From Xanthoparmelia taractica (Eukaryota > Ascomycota > Lecanoromycetes > Lecanorales > Parmeliaceae): a stretch of DNA of 64,000 bases. This document shows, piece by piece, positions 40,226 through 52,274 of this stretch (the first letter of the stretch is position 1; each line of letters opens with the position of its first letter). The translations under genes were made by a program, and so were the position numbers. Where the stretch lies: the NCBI GenBank assembly GCA_033085395.1, contig JANQBS010000071.1, forward strand, positions 1 through 64,000, given 5' to 3'. The notes below the pieces were generated by a model that was not told the origin of the DNA, searched no databases, and saw nothing but the letters and a program-made list of their open reading frames with translations.

Positions 40226-41562
40226 ATTCGACAAGGTCCCCAGAGCACAGCACTATAAATATTTAATGACCATTCTTGTTCTTGTGTCTCTTATCAGCAT
40301 TTTTGGAGCACTTCTGCAAGTAAAGAAGTTAATCGAATGGGACAGCTAGATAGACTGCGTGACGTATCTTCCTGGTTGGTCTTGTCAGGCGAAGATCCTG
40401 GTGCCATATGCTACACAAGTACTTGTACAAGCTGACATGTCGACCAATATTAACCAAGTTGTCGTTACAATGCAGATATTGCCGCGCGCTTTCTTGATCG
40501 TTCTGAGGCTCGCGGATAGCATATCACCTGGACGCTTCCTTCTTCTCTTACTTGAAATCTTCATCTGTCCGCTGGCGCGAAACCACATCTTGCATCAGTG
40601 TAAGTTTTCAAATGTCACTCAATCCTGGCTTCTATTAGAGATCGCGGCTGCTGCGATTGTTAAGTCAACTGGTAAGGAGGGCTGAAGATAGACTCGATCG
40701 ACTGATCGTAGAGATAGCTATGATTTACCGGTCGGTCTCTGTTCTTGCACTTCACGTTCGCAGTAGTTGATTGAACCAAAGTATTGCATTAATTTCATTG
40801 ACTCTGCGTGTATCCATCGGACTGGCATACTCCATGATAACCTGCCTCTCCATCTCATTTAGGCTTGTCAGTAATGGTGTCTCTCGAGTGACGTTCCTCC
40901 ACACATGCTGGGGGCTCGCATTGCCAGCAACAAGACCGTGATTTGTACGGCCACTAACAATAAATCTTGTACGGTGAGGCACTGAGGCTGAGTACTATGT
41001 AATGGGAAATGCTCAAGACGGTGGATACTGGGTTATTATACTAGACCTACAACACATATATCAGCCAAGATCTAGGGCCTCCAGAAACATGATATCTGCC
41101 TTAAATGACGGCTACCTAAGGCTATTACCTGAGTGCTGACGGGGTAGCAGCTGTTCATGTACTAAAGAAGATCGAGCGTCGCTCGAGTGCCCTTCGTAAA
41201 CGAGATGTTTCGCATCTCAGGAGTCACTCACGAACGTTGGAGCTGCTATTCTAGCGTTCGAGACTCCCCGGAAACCCAAGCAACATCCTAGCATTTGACA
41301 CATTCAACAATTGAAACGATTCCTGGCGTGGTAAAGAGGGATTGCAAGGTCAAAAGCACCTATAGCGTAGATACTTAATGGCTACAGCCTACTGTAGGGT
41401 AAAAAGCGCTGTCCGCGGTAGGTACCTTAGTACTTATGAGTTCACCCTTGCTGCTCAGCTAGCTCACTCGCTAAAAGCCCCGAATGCTTTCGCGCTACGA
41501 AACCCAGGACGACAATTCTTACTGCACTTTCTTCAAGATATCTCGCTTTGATTTACAACGCG
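40226..41562. other. Gene-free stretch of ~1.3 kb
   Basis: No coding frame is supported on either strand. The last ~150 bp should hold the PRP19 promoter and leader. Confidence 0.5.
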
Positions 41563-43213
41563 ATGTTGTGCGCCAGTAAGTCACTGTGACTTGGCCTTAT
41601 TGTCTTCCAGTAACTAATGCCCTACAGTTTCCGGTGAAGCTCCTCAGGTCCCTGTAGCTTCAGCAAAAAGCGGTAGGTATTGAGTGAGAACTGCAACAAG
41701 TATTGATCACGTTGACACGAATAGGAAATATTTTTGAGAAACGTCTCATTGAGGCTTACATCTCAGAACATGGCAAAGACCCGGTGACAAACGAGGATCT
41801 CACTACGGATGACCTCGTAGAGCTCAAATCATCACGCAACGTTCGCCCACGCCCTCCTACTCTCACTTCGATACCGTCATTGCTTTCTGTTTTTCAGAAT
41901 GAATGGGATGCACTGGCATTGGAAACACATACTCTGCGGCAGCATTTGACACAGACACGGCAAGAGCTGAGCAGGGCATTGTATGAGCACGATGCAGCAG
42001 TCAGGGTGATTACCAGGCTTTCCAAAGAAAGGGATGAGGCTCGAGAAGCGCTATCAAGAATTACCGTCAATGGCGTCCCAACTAGCAATGGAGACAGCAT
42101 GCAGGTTGATGGGCAAGAACTCCCAGGACATCTTGTCGCCAAGGTAGAGGCTACGCAGGAGAAGTATGTGACTGTCCTCTACTTCTAGGCGCAATGCGGC
42201 CGTGACGGCAAGTTCTGACACCGTGCTCAGGCTGTCGAAAACTCGACGAAAGCGTGCCGTACCAGAAGACTGGGCAACTCCCGACGTTGTTTCAAATTTC
42301 ACGCCGACGCAGAAGTCGAAACCTTTGTATACTGGTGCCCGGATCGTCTCACTAGACGCAACCGGTGATCTGGCGCTACTTGGTGGTAGTGATGGGACGG
42401 CCGGTGTCTTCTCCATATCCCAGAAGAAATTGGTCCAAGAGCTGCCCGTAGGCAGCCCGGTCACAGACACCTTGTGGGCTGGATCCAAGTCTATCATTGC
42501 CACATCATCCGGGATGGTCAAAGCCTTCGAGAATGGGGTTGAGGTTTCAAGTTTTTCCGGGCACGCTGGTGCAGTGACAGCTCTGGCGCTGCATCCAAGC
42601 GGAGACATACTGGCTTCAGTGGGCGTGGACAAAAACTATACTTTCTACGATCTCACATCTTCCGTGCAAGTCCTTCAGATATCTACAGATTCGCGTAAGA
42701 CAAGGCATAATCTGCAGACGCATAGTAAGACACGCTAACAGTTCTGTAGCTCTAACGACTGCCCGATTCCATCCCGATGGCCACCTTTTCGCTGCAGGGG
42801 GCGCTGATGGCCAAATCAGGTTATACGAGACGAGGACCGGCACCAACGCAGCCAACTTCGATGCAGCGGGTCCCCTTACAGCAGTAGAATTCTCCGAGAA
42901 TGGCATTTGGCTTGCAGCTGCCGTGAAAGATTCGACGAGTGTCTCAATCTGGGACCTTCGCAAGGCATCTCAATTCAAGGTTCTAGAGACTGGTGGCCAA
43001 GTACTGAGCGTACGATGGGATTACACTGGGCAATACCTGGCAACAGCAGGCCCGACTGGCGTGGCAGTTCAACATTACTCGAAATCTTCAAAAGAGTGGT
43101 CGGAGTTGGTGCGAAGTGCGGTGCCAGCAGTGTCCGTTGATTGGGGATCAAGGGCGCAGAATCTGGTGTCACTGGACGGGGATGGTGTTATAACACTCCT
43201 TGGACCATCATGA
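41563..43213 (+). CDS. PRP19: Pre-mRNA-processing factor 19, U-box ligase
   Basis: Five exons (41563-41575, 41628-41672, 41725-42163, 42231-42694, 42750-43213) encode 474 residues, the usual length. The N-terminal U-box starts MLCAISGEAPQVPVAS and continues KSGNIFEKRLIEAYI. The tetramerising coiled-coil region (PRPPTLTSIPSLLSVFQNEW to RVITRLSKERDEAREAL) follows, then the conserved LSKTRRKRAVPEDWA and a C-terminal WD40 propeller. Prp19 is the core of the NineTeen complex that activates the spliceosome and also ubiquitylates RPA in DNA repair. The 13-base first exon and four introns of 52-67 bp were placed by restoring family sequence. It starts a run of plus-strand genes. Confidence 0.95.
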
Positions 43214-44031
43214 AGGAGGGCAGATCTTTGATGAGCGTAGGCGTATTATCTCCTGTATACTAAATTGTATCATCCTTTGCAGAATAAGTAGCTGGATATG
43301 GATGATGAAGGCTTTTGACTTCTACGAACCGGGTGAGGTCGAGGGTGCATTGACAAAGGAAGCGTTGTATCATTCAAGAGATCTCTTGACCCTTCCAGGA
43401 GCACTCATTGTTGTGATTTGCAAAACATGGGCTCACCAACTTCCATCGCTTCCAATTTCAGCGCTACAAGTGACGCTGAATACCTGACCTCTACTTCACA
43501 GAGTCTGCTGGCTCCTGAAGCCTTGACCAAGACGGAGCTAAGAAGGCCGGAGGATCAAAAAGAGCCGAGACCTCGAATGGGCCTTTCGCCGCCCGGCTTT
43601 CCTCCCCAATTTCACCTTCACTTTCTACCAATACAGGTGCTATCATAGTGAAGCAGAGTAAGATTTCTTATTTTTCCATTTGCTTGTCCGTGTTTCACTG
43701 ATTTGCCAGCATCGACCTCTCAAGCCCATGACCGGATCATGGCATCCGTGGCGTCGTTGTTGTGCCCTCACCAGACCCGGAAGGTAAGCCTCGCTTTCTC
43801 ATGTTCCCAACAACACCTCTTGGATTATGACTCCCAACCTCCTGGCTTGTTACTCACTGGGCACCAATAATGTAGAGGACCCATGAACAAATATCAAGTG
43901 AAACGAGACATACACCCTGCAATCCCCACCTACCTGAATCTTCAAACCAACACCCTCAGTCCTCATCAAATTCGCTCTTCAATTTCAACATCCCATCCTT
44001 CAGACGCAGTGTGGACTTGAGGAGACCTATC
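43214..44031 (+). other. Intergenic with a 73-codon ORF
   Basis: An ATG at 43427 opens a 73-codon frame to 43648 (Ser/Thr/Pro-rich, MGSPTSIASNFSAT start). A GT donor at its end and an AG at about 43708 could join a further exon (STSQAHDRIMASVASLL). No family is recognised, and it may be the leader region of the RING-like gene. It is treated as possible but unproven. Confidence 0.25.
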
Positions 44032-44938
44032 ATGTCTCAGCAAGTCATCGACCTTACCGAAGACAGAAGCAGCCCAGTGACAGGCCGAGTTGTTCCACCC
44101 ACGTTTTCACATTCAGAAGGCCAAAGAGGTGCTCAAAGGCCACCACGCTTTGACCGCGACATTATCAGTATTGATGATCAAGAAGACGAAGCCGTGGATT
44201 TGAGAGAAGACAGCCCAGAAATTCAGTTCCTAACGTCGCGGCCCCGCTCTCGCTCCCTCAGCACCACACAACATGCAAGACATCAATCTTCTCTCAGACA
44301 ACGAAGACACACCCCTGCGATAAGGTCACCCGTGCGTCGGCCACAGGTCCCTTTACGCATTACAGGTGCACCGGTAGAAGCTCACGGCCACCAAAATGCA
44401 GGCTGGTTGTCCCTCCCTTTCGCCGCACCAGGCCATGCAAATACGCCTCGCACACACGAAGACGAGTTGTTAGAGTGGGATTTCCCGGCCGCCAACTTTG
44501 AGGTACCTGCACATCTAAATTACTTTGCAACAGCCTTCGATCTAGAACAACCTGCACGGCGTCAACCTCAGCCTCGAGTGCCGACCTACGATCCGCCGGC
44601 CGCAGCACAGGAAGGGTACACAAGAACCCCGAAAGAGGATGATGTGCTCGTATGCCCAAACTGCGATGATGAGTTGGGTCTGGGTGACGATGAGGTGAAG
44701 AGACAGGTCTGGGTGGTCAAAACCTGTGGTCATGTATGTTCTATATATTCTTCAACGCTACTCCAACTAACCTTCATCTCAGGTCTACTGTGGCGAGTGT
44801 GCAAAGAATAGGTCCACCAGCAAGAAAACCCTTCTTTCGGCCACGTCAAAACGAATCAAACCATTCTCAAAATGTGTTGTGGAGGGTTGCGGGAAGAACG
44901 TTTCACCTGTGAAAAGCGTCATTCAGGTGTACATGTGA
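44032..44938 (+). CDS. SIM-containing RING-like zinc-finger protein
   Basis: Two exons (44032-44733, 44783-44938; intron 49 bp) give 285 residues. VIDLTED at residues 4-10 is a classic SUMO-interacting motif, and a second acidic hydrophobic stretch (IISIDDQEDEAVDL) follows. The middle is Arg/Pro/Gln-rich and disordered. The C-terminus has CPNCDDELGLGDDE, then VKTCGHVYCGECAKN, and CVVEGCGKNV, that is C-x2-C, C-x-H-x2-C-x2-C, then C-x4-C, a RING-like pattern formed across the intron. SIM plus RING is the layout of SUMO-targeted ubiquitin ligases such as Slx8/Rnf4, but the last Cys pair lacks the usual Pro, so ligase activity is an inference. The start is the first ATG in frame; an upstream GTG is not needed. 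Confidence 0.82.
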
Positions 44939-45494
44939 TCAAGAGATTGTCATGCGTGAGATCGTGTTTCCTAGCAGTCAGTATTTAGCACAGCGATTGG
45001 CGTCGGCCCAGCATCCAGGGCAAGGATCGTGCAGTATTTTGAGCTTGATGTTACATAGGTTTTGTCATGATACCCGGCATTGCATTTATTTGATGGTGAA
45101 AGACGATAATTTCTATACCATCATAATGGCTACATATAACGACTTGTTGGACAAACATTACGGGCAAGAGCTGAGCATTACAGATGAATAAAGATACAGA
45201 GACGCAACCTCCGAGAGCATGGGCTGTACCGATTATACCTAACGCCTCCACTGTAGCACAAAGTACTTATCTGAAATACGTGTTACGCTTATCATGCTTG
45301 TTGCACTGCACCCTTTCCTGCCCAATCAAGCAAAGTGTAATTCCGCTTTAGACACTCAGCGGAGAAAAGTGTGGTTTGATTCCAGCACACAAGAGCTTCT
45401 TTACTCGCCGTCAGCCTCTTTCCCTGATATGTAGGTACGTATACTTTTCTTCCTGCCTTCGCTCATTGACAAGCGACATCCCAGTCGTTGAACA
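44939..45494. other. Intergenic, nothing recognised
   Basis: Short frames only; presumed 3' flank of the RING-like gene and promoter of PHS1. Confidence 0.55.
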
Positions 45495-46272
45495 ATGGAC
45501 GCCCGCTCAACCACCAATCGTCGTCTCCAAAATCAATATCTAGTCGGCTATAATCTTGTCTGCGCTGTACTCTGGACGGCTGTACTTGGCCGTGTCATAC
45601 TTCTTGTACCCCTCGTCGGCTTCGGAAATGTTCATGGAGGTGTAGGCGAATTCACAAAATGGACGCAGACGCTTGCGTTGTTCGAGGTTGGGCATTCGGC
45701 CATAGGTATGACAACTCAAGGTCTCCGCCTTGCTTGCTTCCTATCCTCCGCTACGCTCCAGTGTCAAAGCTGACTGTCACCCTTACGTCAGGCCTCGTCC
45801 GCTCCCCCCTCCTTACAACGATCATGCAAGTCTCCTCTCGCCTCCTCCTCATTTGGGCTGTCATCAACCGCTACCCCTCTCCCACGGCATCCTCTCCGTT
45901 CTACAGCTTCATGCTACTCGCCTGGTCCGTCACAGAGGTCATACGCTATAGTTACTTTGTCTGGAACCTGCAGGGGGATGGCGTGCCGCCATTCGTGACG
46001 TGGTTAAGATATAATACGTTCTACGTGCTATATCCAGTTGGGATCTCTAGCGAGTGCGTACTGATTTGGAAGGCAAGCACGGTCGCAGAAACGCCTCTGA
46101 AATCGGTGTTTTGGGGGGTGTTGGGGGTCTACGTCCCAGGCTAGAACTTTCCGCACAACCAAAGAGGGCGACATGGGCTAATCAATGTGCAGGTAGTTAT
46201 ACCCTTTACACGCATATGATTGCACAGAGGAGGAAGGCCATGAGGGGAAAGGCGGTCGACAGAAGGAATTAG
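45495..46272 (+). CDS. PHS1: 3-hydroxyacyl-CoA dehydratase (PTPLA/Phs1)
   Basis: Exons 45495-45705, 45792-46139 and 46193-46272 give 212 residues. The family runs YLVGYNLVCAVLWTAVL (TM1), ALFEVGHSAIGLVRSPLL, MQVSSRLLLIWAVI, SFMLLAWSVTEVIRYSYFVW and YVLYPVGISSE, the last holding the catalytic Tyr and Glu, and it ends SYTLYTHMIAQRRK. The enzyme carries out the third step of very-long-chain fatty acid elongation in the ER. Intron 1 is 86 bp and canonical. Intron 2 (46140-46192) must begin GC (CCAG|GCTAGA) to reach the conserved C-terminus; the nearest GT donor (46133) shifts frame and ends the protein early. This looks like a GC-AG intron. Confidence 0.92.
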
Positions 46273-47719
46273 GGCAGCACTTGACCATCACTGGTGGCGG
46301 GTGACGAGCACTGCAGACCTCAAAGAAAACTGACGGCTGCCATGACTGCTACGATAATATCTCTGGATCATATTCCATAGGCAACCTGATCAAAGCCTCG
46401 GACTTCGCATTGGGATTTAGAGGTTACGAGCTCCTTCATCTCGGGATTGGATCGCTGTGCTGCTTCGGAGACTGTCCCAACGCCGAACTCATGCCTACGA
46501 CGTATTGCAGTTGCTTAGACTGAATCGGATCCTGTAATATTGGGCCTTTATACTGGGTCTGGATCGGTCTAGAAGAGCCTTCTAAATAGTGATCAAGGAT
46601 TTGTCACATCTTACGTTATATCGAATCGTTTTCTCTTCGAACAACTCAGACGGTGTCTCCTAGCTTTTAGGGTGCTTGCGGAAAGGATGCTTGATGGGTT
46701 GAGTGAAGGCAGTGATAACACAGAGATTGATTCACATGCTTGCGCGGAGTGAGAAAGTACAGCGTTCAAGGTCTACAGGCCAACCGTTCGTGGGCATTCC
46801 GCTCCTGCGTCCAAGCCAGATTGAATGAAACGGGAGACTGTATACCGCACCGTATTAGGAATTCCTCCATGTCTCGCTCGTATCATTGTTAGCCGGCCCC
46901 TCAACTTCGCTTCAACCTCACCACATTCAAAAAATCTTCTAGACTTTGGGGTCAAGCGTCTACACCATTTGCATTCTGAGGACTGGAAGAGTGGCTGCGA
47001 TGGCGCGACGGATGAGGCCTACAATGGGGTGGGCTGCTGTACCCAGGTGTCAATGGTGAAGACGGGCCATATCGATGATGTACTTGGGGTAAGGTACTTT
47101 ACTTGACGGACACCTTCATGGAGCCAAAAGTGCTAGTTTCTGTAAAGTTGCTACAGATTGGCAGCGCACATATCTCGCTGCAAGTATTCTAAATAGATCA
47201 TTAAGTACTAATACCCCTGCAGTCCCACAGTGACAAGCTGAGTATTGTCAGATACAGCCTTGAGGCCAAAGTGAATTTAAGAGGTTGTCTTCACTTTCTG
47301 TTGGAGTTGGCACTACTCAGCCCTATCGCTTGTATATAGGCTCAGATTCTCTTCAATATCTCGCTACCGACACGCAGAGTTTGATAGGGCACAGACGACT
47401 CGACTATCTACTCTGTTTAAGTTCTATCAATGTTCACATAGTTCATGAGAGAAATGGTCTTCCATTCCACTCCCTGCACCTCAAGAATTCATCGAAGTAA
47501 GCAAAGCACAGTGCATTGAGTTACGGTTAGCCCGAGGATCTAAGAAGTTGCGAACCGCGCTGCGGGACAAGCCGGTGGGGTTTCATACCCTTGCTACGTT
47601 ATTTTATACTACGTACTTGGTAGCTTCACTGCACGACTCAAGTCATTCAACTCTCAGAACCCTCGACCCTTCCACATCACTATTCTTTGGAATTCTACGA
47701 CTGAGTGGACATCGCCATC
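46273..47719. other. Gene-free stretch of ~1.4 kb
   Basis: No supported coding frame, RNA gene or repeat. The 3' ~100 bp should hold the TAF14 leader. Confidence 0.5.
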
Positions 47720-48832
47720 ATGCCTGAAGTAAGATGTCACTATCGTCTCACTCCAATCTTCAGTGCCTGAAAAGCCGGACCAGGACTAATGGTGGGGCAT
47801 CACAGGTCAAGCGGACTCTTAAGATTATCACAGAGCAGAGAGTCACGTAAGGCAGCCTCCAACTTCCACTTGGACTCTGACCCTCATTGGCTAACCCATA
47901 TGCCTCGTACCCTGCAGTGGGGATGCGACTCTGGAGATGCCATTGCGCAAATGGAGCATTGAGCTGCACCTCGTCGGGCAGCATGGCGAGGACATCCCTG
48001 CGGACTGTTTTGAGAAAGTTGTTTACAAACTTCATGAAACATTTGGACAACGAGCAACGCAAAGTGGGTACATATGAATCAATTCTAAGCTGGCGCTTTT
48101 CACCATCTTTTGCCTGAAGTCACTAAGCTAATTCGGGTCCTTCGCATAGCCTTCAAGATGCCTCCATTTCGCATCCAGGAAGAAGGATGGGGCGAGTTTG
48201 ACATGGTAGTTGTCCTAACTCCGAAGGATAAGGGAGCGGAGATCACCGTTGCCCACGACCTGAATTTCCAGAACGAGCGTTATGAGGCGAAGCATCCTAT
48301 TGTTAGTCCTAACGCTTTCCAACTATCACGCTTAATGTGAAGCTGACATAATATGACTTATATAGGTCTTTAAGAACCCAAAGCCTGCCCTTCTCGCTAT
48401 CCTGAAAGAGTCGGGACCGGTTCCAGGTGATGCAAACGGGGTCAAAGCACGCGACGAGTCGGCAAAGAAGAAGAAGAGGCCTGACAAGGGGGTTAGTTTA
48501 AGCGAACTCTTGCAAAATGTACGAACTTGTGTGAAAGCCGAAGCTGATATGGTATTCTGGATCCAGATTGATATGGAGAAATTGGCCGAAAACATGCAAA
48601 AGATGACCGAAGACGACCTGCTGCTGGTAGTTCAGATGATCCACGACAACAAGACTGCAGACACCTGGACCAAGAACGATGTTGACCGTAAGTGTTCGAT
48701 CTATATGCCGACTTGGTATGTCGAGACTAACAAGTCTCCACAGAGGGTGAATTCCAAGTGGATCTCTACACGCTTCCCGATAGCCTAATACGTCAGCTCT
48801 GGGACTTCACGAACGAGAAGATCGTTCGGTAA
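47720..48832 (+). CDS. TAF14: YEATS-domain protein, Taf14-like
   Basis: Seven exons (47720-47728, 47806-47846, 47918-48063, 48150-48301, 48366-48491, 48567-48687, 48744-48832) give 227 residues. The YEATS domain spans about residues 1-125: VKRTLKIITEQRV, MPLRKWSIELHLVG, VVYKLHETF, and PPFRIQEEGWGEFDM, the acyl-lysine pocket region. The C-terminal ET-type domain reads MEKLAENMQKMTEDDLL, VQMIHDNKTAD and FQVDLYTLPDSLIRQLW. Taf14 is shared by TFIID, TFIIF, SWI/SNF, INO80 and NuA3. The first exon is only nine bases (Met-Pro-Glu). The intron at 48492-48566 is 75 bp, keeps frame and has no stop, but removing it brings the linker into the usual form (KKRPDKGIDMEKL); retention would add 25 residues. 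Confidence 0.92.
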
Positions 48833-50016
48833 CGAGGAGAGCATCCCAGCGTATATCAATTTCTGAAATGAAGCGAGGCGTTCGAACATCTGGGTCATCA
48901 TTCGATTTATCCCCACCGTTTTCGAAATGGTAGTGGAAGGCTTCGTTCAGGAGCCATGGACATGTGACCCAGGATCATGCGATTGAGCGAGAAGAGCTTG
49001 GAACATGGCTGATCTTCTGCGGGTGCATTTCAGGCATGACAAGCACTTCCTATCATGTACCAAAAGCTTGAGTGAACAAGTTGACTTTGGTATTCCGAGT
49101 TTGTTGCCTATTCTAGGATGGACTCTCGGGACTGAGATACGAGAGCCGTCTTTGGTCACGGCGTCCTTGGCTATGGTCTATAGGATCCACTCCTATGCTT
49201 CGACATGAGTTGCAAGAAAATTGAATCGCCATGTGACATAGGCCTCACACTCGTTCTTGCTTCACGCCCAATCCTTGCTCCTTGCTCTCCCTATTCATTT
49301 TATCCCTGCGCTCTCATCATCGACCTACTGTGATCTTTAACAACAATGCATCCCATCTGTGACGGCTATCACGCTTATGGTATTTCCGATACAGGTCTCC
49401 ATATCAACCTATCGCCACAATAGCGACTTGCTCCTGGCTCCTATCTGAAGCGTATCAGTACCCTTGTTGGTGAGATAATTTAATGTGCGGCAAGGCCAGC
49501 TGTGAACACCTTTTTTAGTCCATCGGTCCAGAACAATGGCACAAAATTGTACCATATGCTGTAGAAGTTGCTGTGAACAGCACAAGAATTTCCGAGAACA
49601 CGTAAAGCCAGGCGACGAAGCTATTCCATCCGCCGAATAGTATCTTCCCTTAAGCTGAAGCTGCAGATACGAGACAAAGAGAGGAGAACAGGTAATATGC
49701 CGATTACTTTGATCTATGGATATGGACGGAGGAAGGGTAACCTGCGCCGCTGCGGCTGTTTGTTGACTTTGAACGGTTTGGGCCTTCCGCCGCGCAGACT
49801 CCCACACCATTACCAATGAATGCACAGTAAACAACCCAAGGCACTTTTTTTTTTTTTAAAGTAGGAAAGCTCGATTCAACAACGCCTGCGAAGGGACATG
49901 ATCTTTGGACAGTCTCAACCCTCAAGTCTCAGCTCTTGATGGTCGCGGTCCGCGTAGCGACACGATCCCTGCCGTCGATCATTCTCGTGTTTACTGAATG
50001 ACGGGGCGAGCTTTGA
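48833..50016. other. Intergenic upstream of kinesin gene
   Basis: About 1.2 kb with no supported gene. A run of 13 T at about 49844-49857 is present. Short frames on both strands have no family motif. Confidence 0.5.
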
Positions 50017-52023
50017 ATGTATGTACTGCAGCGATTGCGGTATCATTCCATTCTCAGCGCCATCCAAAGTCAGCTGCAAGACATGGCGCTAGATCCTCGT
50101 GCTTTCCCCGGTGTTGCTTCTGAGGTCCGCCAGTTACTCAAATCCTCGGCTTCATCACCTTCCCTACGCTCAAGAGAATCCGAACTCGTTCCAATGGGCA
50201 GAGCAACGCCAGAAAATGGAGGAGGGAATGTGAGGGTGGTTGTTCGAGTGAGAGGCTTTTTGCCCCGAGGTATACTCTTCTCCAAAATATCAAGATTCAC
50301 CGCTGACAGGGTCCCAGAGATCGACCGGGGCGCAGAATGTCTCGTAGAGATGAACCCAGAGACCCAAGGGACCAAGCTACTGATACCCAATACCTCCGAC
50401 GCTGCCAATGCGCGCACCCAGAGCAGGAAGATAATGGAGGAGAAGAATTTCACCTTCGATAACTCCTTCTGGTCGCATGAACCAGAGGATGAGCACTATG
50501 CGCATCAGGAAGACATCTACAATGCGCTAGGAGAAGAATTCCTGGACCACAACTTTGAGGGCTACCATACTTGCATCTTCGCTTATGGTCAGACAGGCTC
50601 AGGGAAATCATACACAATGATGGGTACTCCAACACAACCAGGACTCATCCCTCGGACCTGCGAGGATCTCTTCCAGCGCATCGAATCTAGCGTCTCCCCT
50701 CACATCTCATACACTGTCCGTGTTTCTTACTTCGAAGTTTACAATGAGCATGTTCGCGACCTTCTGGCCCCTCCCAGCCAATCTTCGGAAAAGCACCCTT
50801 ACTATCTCAAGATTCGCGAGTCCCCAACCGAAGGGCCGTACGTCAAGGACTTGACCGATCTTCCAGTCAAGAACTACGCTGAACTCCTCCGCTACATGCG
50901 CCTCGGCGACGCTAGCCGGACTACAGCATCCACCAAGATGAATGATACATCTTCCCGCTCTCATGCCGTCTTTACCATCATGCTTAAGCAAATCCATCAC
51001 GACCTATCGACAGACAGTACCACCGAACGCCTTGCTCGAATTCGTTTGGTCGACCTGGCAGGAAGCGAGAGGGCGAAAGCGACAGAAGCGACTGGTGCTC
51101 GACTCAGAGAAGGTAGCAACATCAACAAGTCTTTGACTACCCTAGGGCGTGTCATCGCAGCTCTTGCAGATCCTCGCCATGGCCGTGTGCACAATGGTGG
51201 CAAGTCGCGAAGCAAAGACATCGTGCCTTACAGAGACTCGATTCTTACCTGGCTGCTCAAGGACAGTCTTGGAGGCAATAGCAAGACAGCAATGATTGCT
51301 TGCATCGCTCCCTCCGACTACGATGAGACTCTTTCAACTCTTCGATATGCAGATCAAGCCAAACACATCCGCACACGTGCCATCGTCAACCAGGATTCTG
51401 TCTCAGCGGCGGAGCGAGATGCGCAGATCTTGGAGATGCAGAACACGATACGTGAGTTACAAGTTCAAGTCTCCGTGGCGAATCAGGCGGCCAGTGAGCG
51501 AACAAACAGAAGCCGGGAGGCCGTCTCAGCTGCAGATAAGAGTATTGGAGCTAGGGACGACAAGCTCGAAGAGTATCAGAGTAAAGTGGAGCGGATGCAG
51601 CGCATGATGGAAGAGGAGAGACTGGTGGGGGAAAGTAAAATTCGCCAGTTGGTCGAGCAAAATGAGGCATTGAGGCTGCATCTCAAACTCGCGGTAGAGA
51701 GCTTGAGAAACCCTATAGCCGTTACCCCTCCAGCTCCCCAAACAGAAAGCGTTCTGCAAGACGACCTCAAGCAGCAGACGTTTGAGCACCAGGAAGCGGA
51801 TAAGGAGAATACCCCTGAATTCCAAGAAGAGGCAGATGAAGAGCATGAAGAAGAGAGCTCGCATGACAATAACAGGGCTGAGGTTGAAGCTGTGGAGATG
51901 CAGGCGAGGATGGAGGAGTTGTTGAAGGATTTGGGATTGTTTAGGCGGAAAGTGGCTGATGACCATGAGCGGTTTGGAATAGGGAGGAAAAGGCCTCCGT
52001 TGGGGGAGGTCAGGGTCAATTGA
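50017..52023 (+). CDS. Short fungal kinesin-3 (UncB/Nkin3-like)
   Basis: The motor domain is complete: VRVVVRVRGFLPR, CIFAYGQTGSGKSYTMMG (P-loop), NDTSSRSHAVFT (switch I), VDLAGSERAKAT (switch II), and NINKSLTTLGRVIAAL. An unspliced 48 bp intron (50270-50317, GTATAC..CAG) keeps frame; removing it turns LPRG..SEI-type sequence into FLPREIDRGAECLVEMN, the kinesin-3 form. The tail is short (about 200 residues) with coiled coil and an acidic patch and no FHA or PH domain, unlike full-length Unc104/UncA. That matches the short fungal-specific kinesin-3 described in Aspergillus (UncB) and Neurospora (Nkin3). The spliced product is about 652 residues from the ATG at 50017 or 630 from the ATG at 50083; the choice is open. 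It converges with VPS16, 251 bp apart. Confidence 0.9.
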   Translation: MYVLQRLRYHSILSAIQSQLQDMALDPRAFPGVASEVRQLLKSSASSPSLRSRESELVPMGRATPENGGGNVRVVVRVRGFLPRGILFSKISRFTADRVPEIDRGAECLVEMNPETQGTKLLIPNTSDAANARTQSRKIMEEKNFTFDNSFWSHEPEDEHYAHQEDIYNALGEEFLDHNFEGYHTCIFAYGQTGSGKSYTMMGTPTQPGLIPRTCEDLFQRIESSVSPHISYTVRVSYFEVYNEHVRDLLAPPSQSSEKHPYYLKIRESPTEGPYVKDLTDLPVKNYAELLRYMRLGDASRTTASTKMNDTSSRSHAVFTIMLKQIHHDLSTDSTTERLARIRLVDLAGSERAKATEATGARLREGSNINKSLTTLGRVIAALADPRHGRVHNGGKSRSKDIVPYRDSILTWLLKDSLGGNSKTAMIACIAPSDYDETLSTLRYADQAKHIRTRAIVNQDSVSAAERDAQILEMQNTIRELQVQVSVANQAASERTNRSREAVSAADKSIGARDDKLEEYQSKVERMQRMMEEERLVGESKIRQLVEQNEALRLHLKLAVESLRNPIAVTPPAPQTESVLQDDLKQQTFEHQEADKENTPEFQEEADEEHEEESSHDNNRAEVEAVEMQARMEELLKDLGLFRRKVADDHERFGIGRKRPPLGEVRVN

Positions 52024-52274
52024 CTTGCTGCCCTGGGTATTTGAGCGGTCTTGTGGATATTGACCTCTGGAATGACGTTCGAACGGGGAAAGTAGGATAC
52101 CCGAACTGCATGTTGATTGAGGTCTGCTTCGAATGTTTAGCAAGGCGCTTGGGTGTAAATAATCACGAAGATTTGTACTTTGATTGAGGCTCCCAGGGAG
52201 CGTTTTTCGTGATCATCTGCAGACGACGTACTCGTACATGTCCTGTGTTCTCCGCCTCGGAAATTTGATTCTTC

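Noticed and set aside
47525..47600. tRNA-like words (GGTTCGCAAC on the minus strand)
   Set aside because: The T-loop does not fit the GGTTCGANNCC pattern and no cloverleaf can be drawn.
51526..52143. 205-codon minus-strand frame at the kinesin 3' end
   Set aside because: It is antisense to the acidic coiled-coil tail of the kinesin; purine-rich coding sense commonly leaves such open antisense frames.
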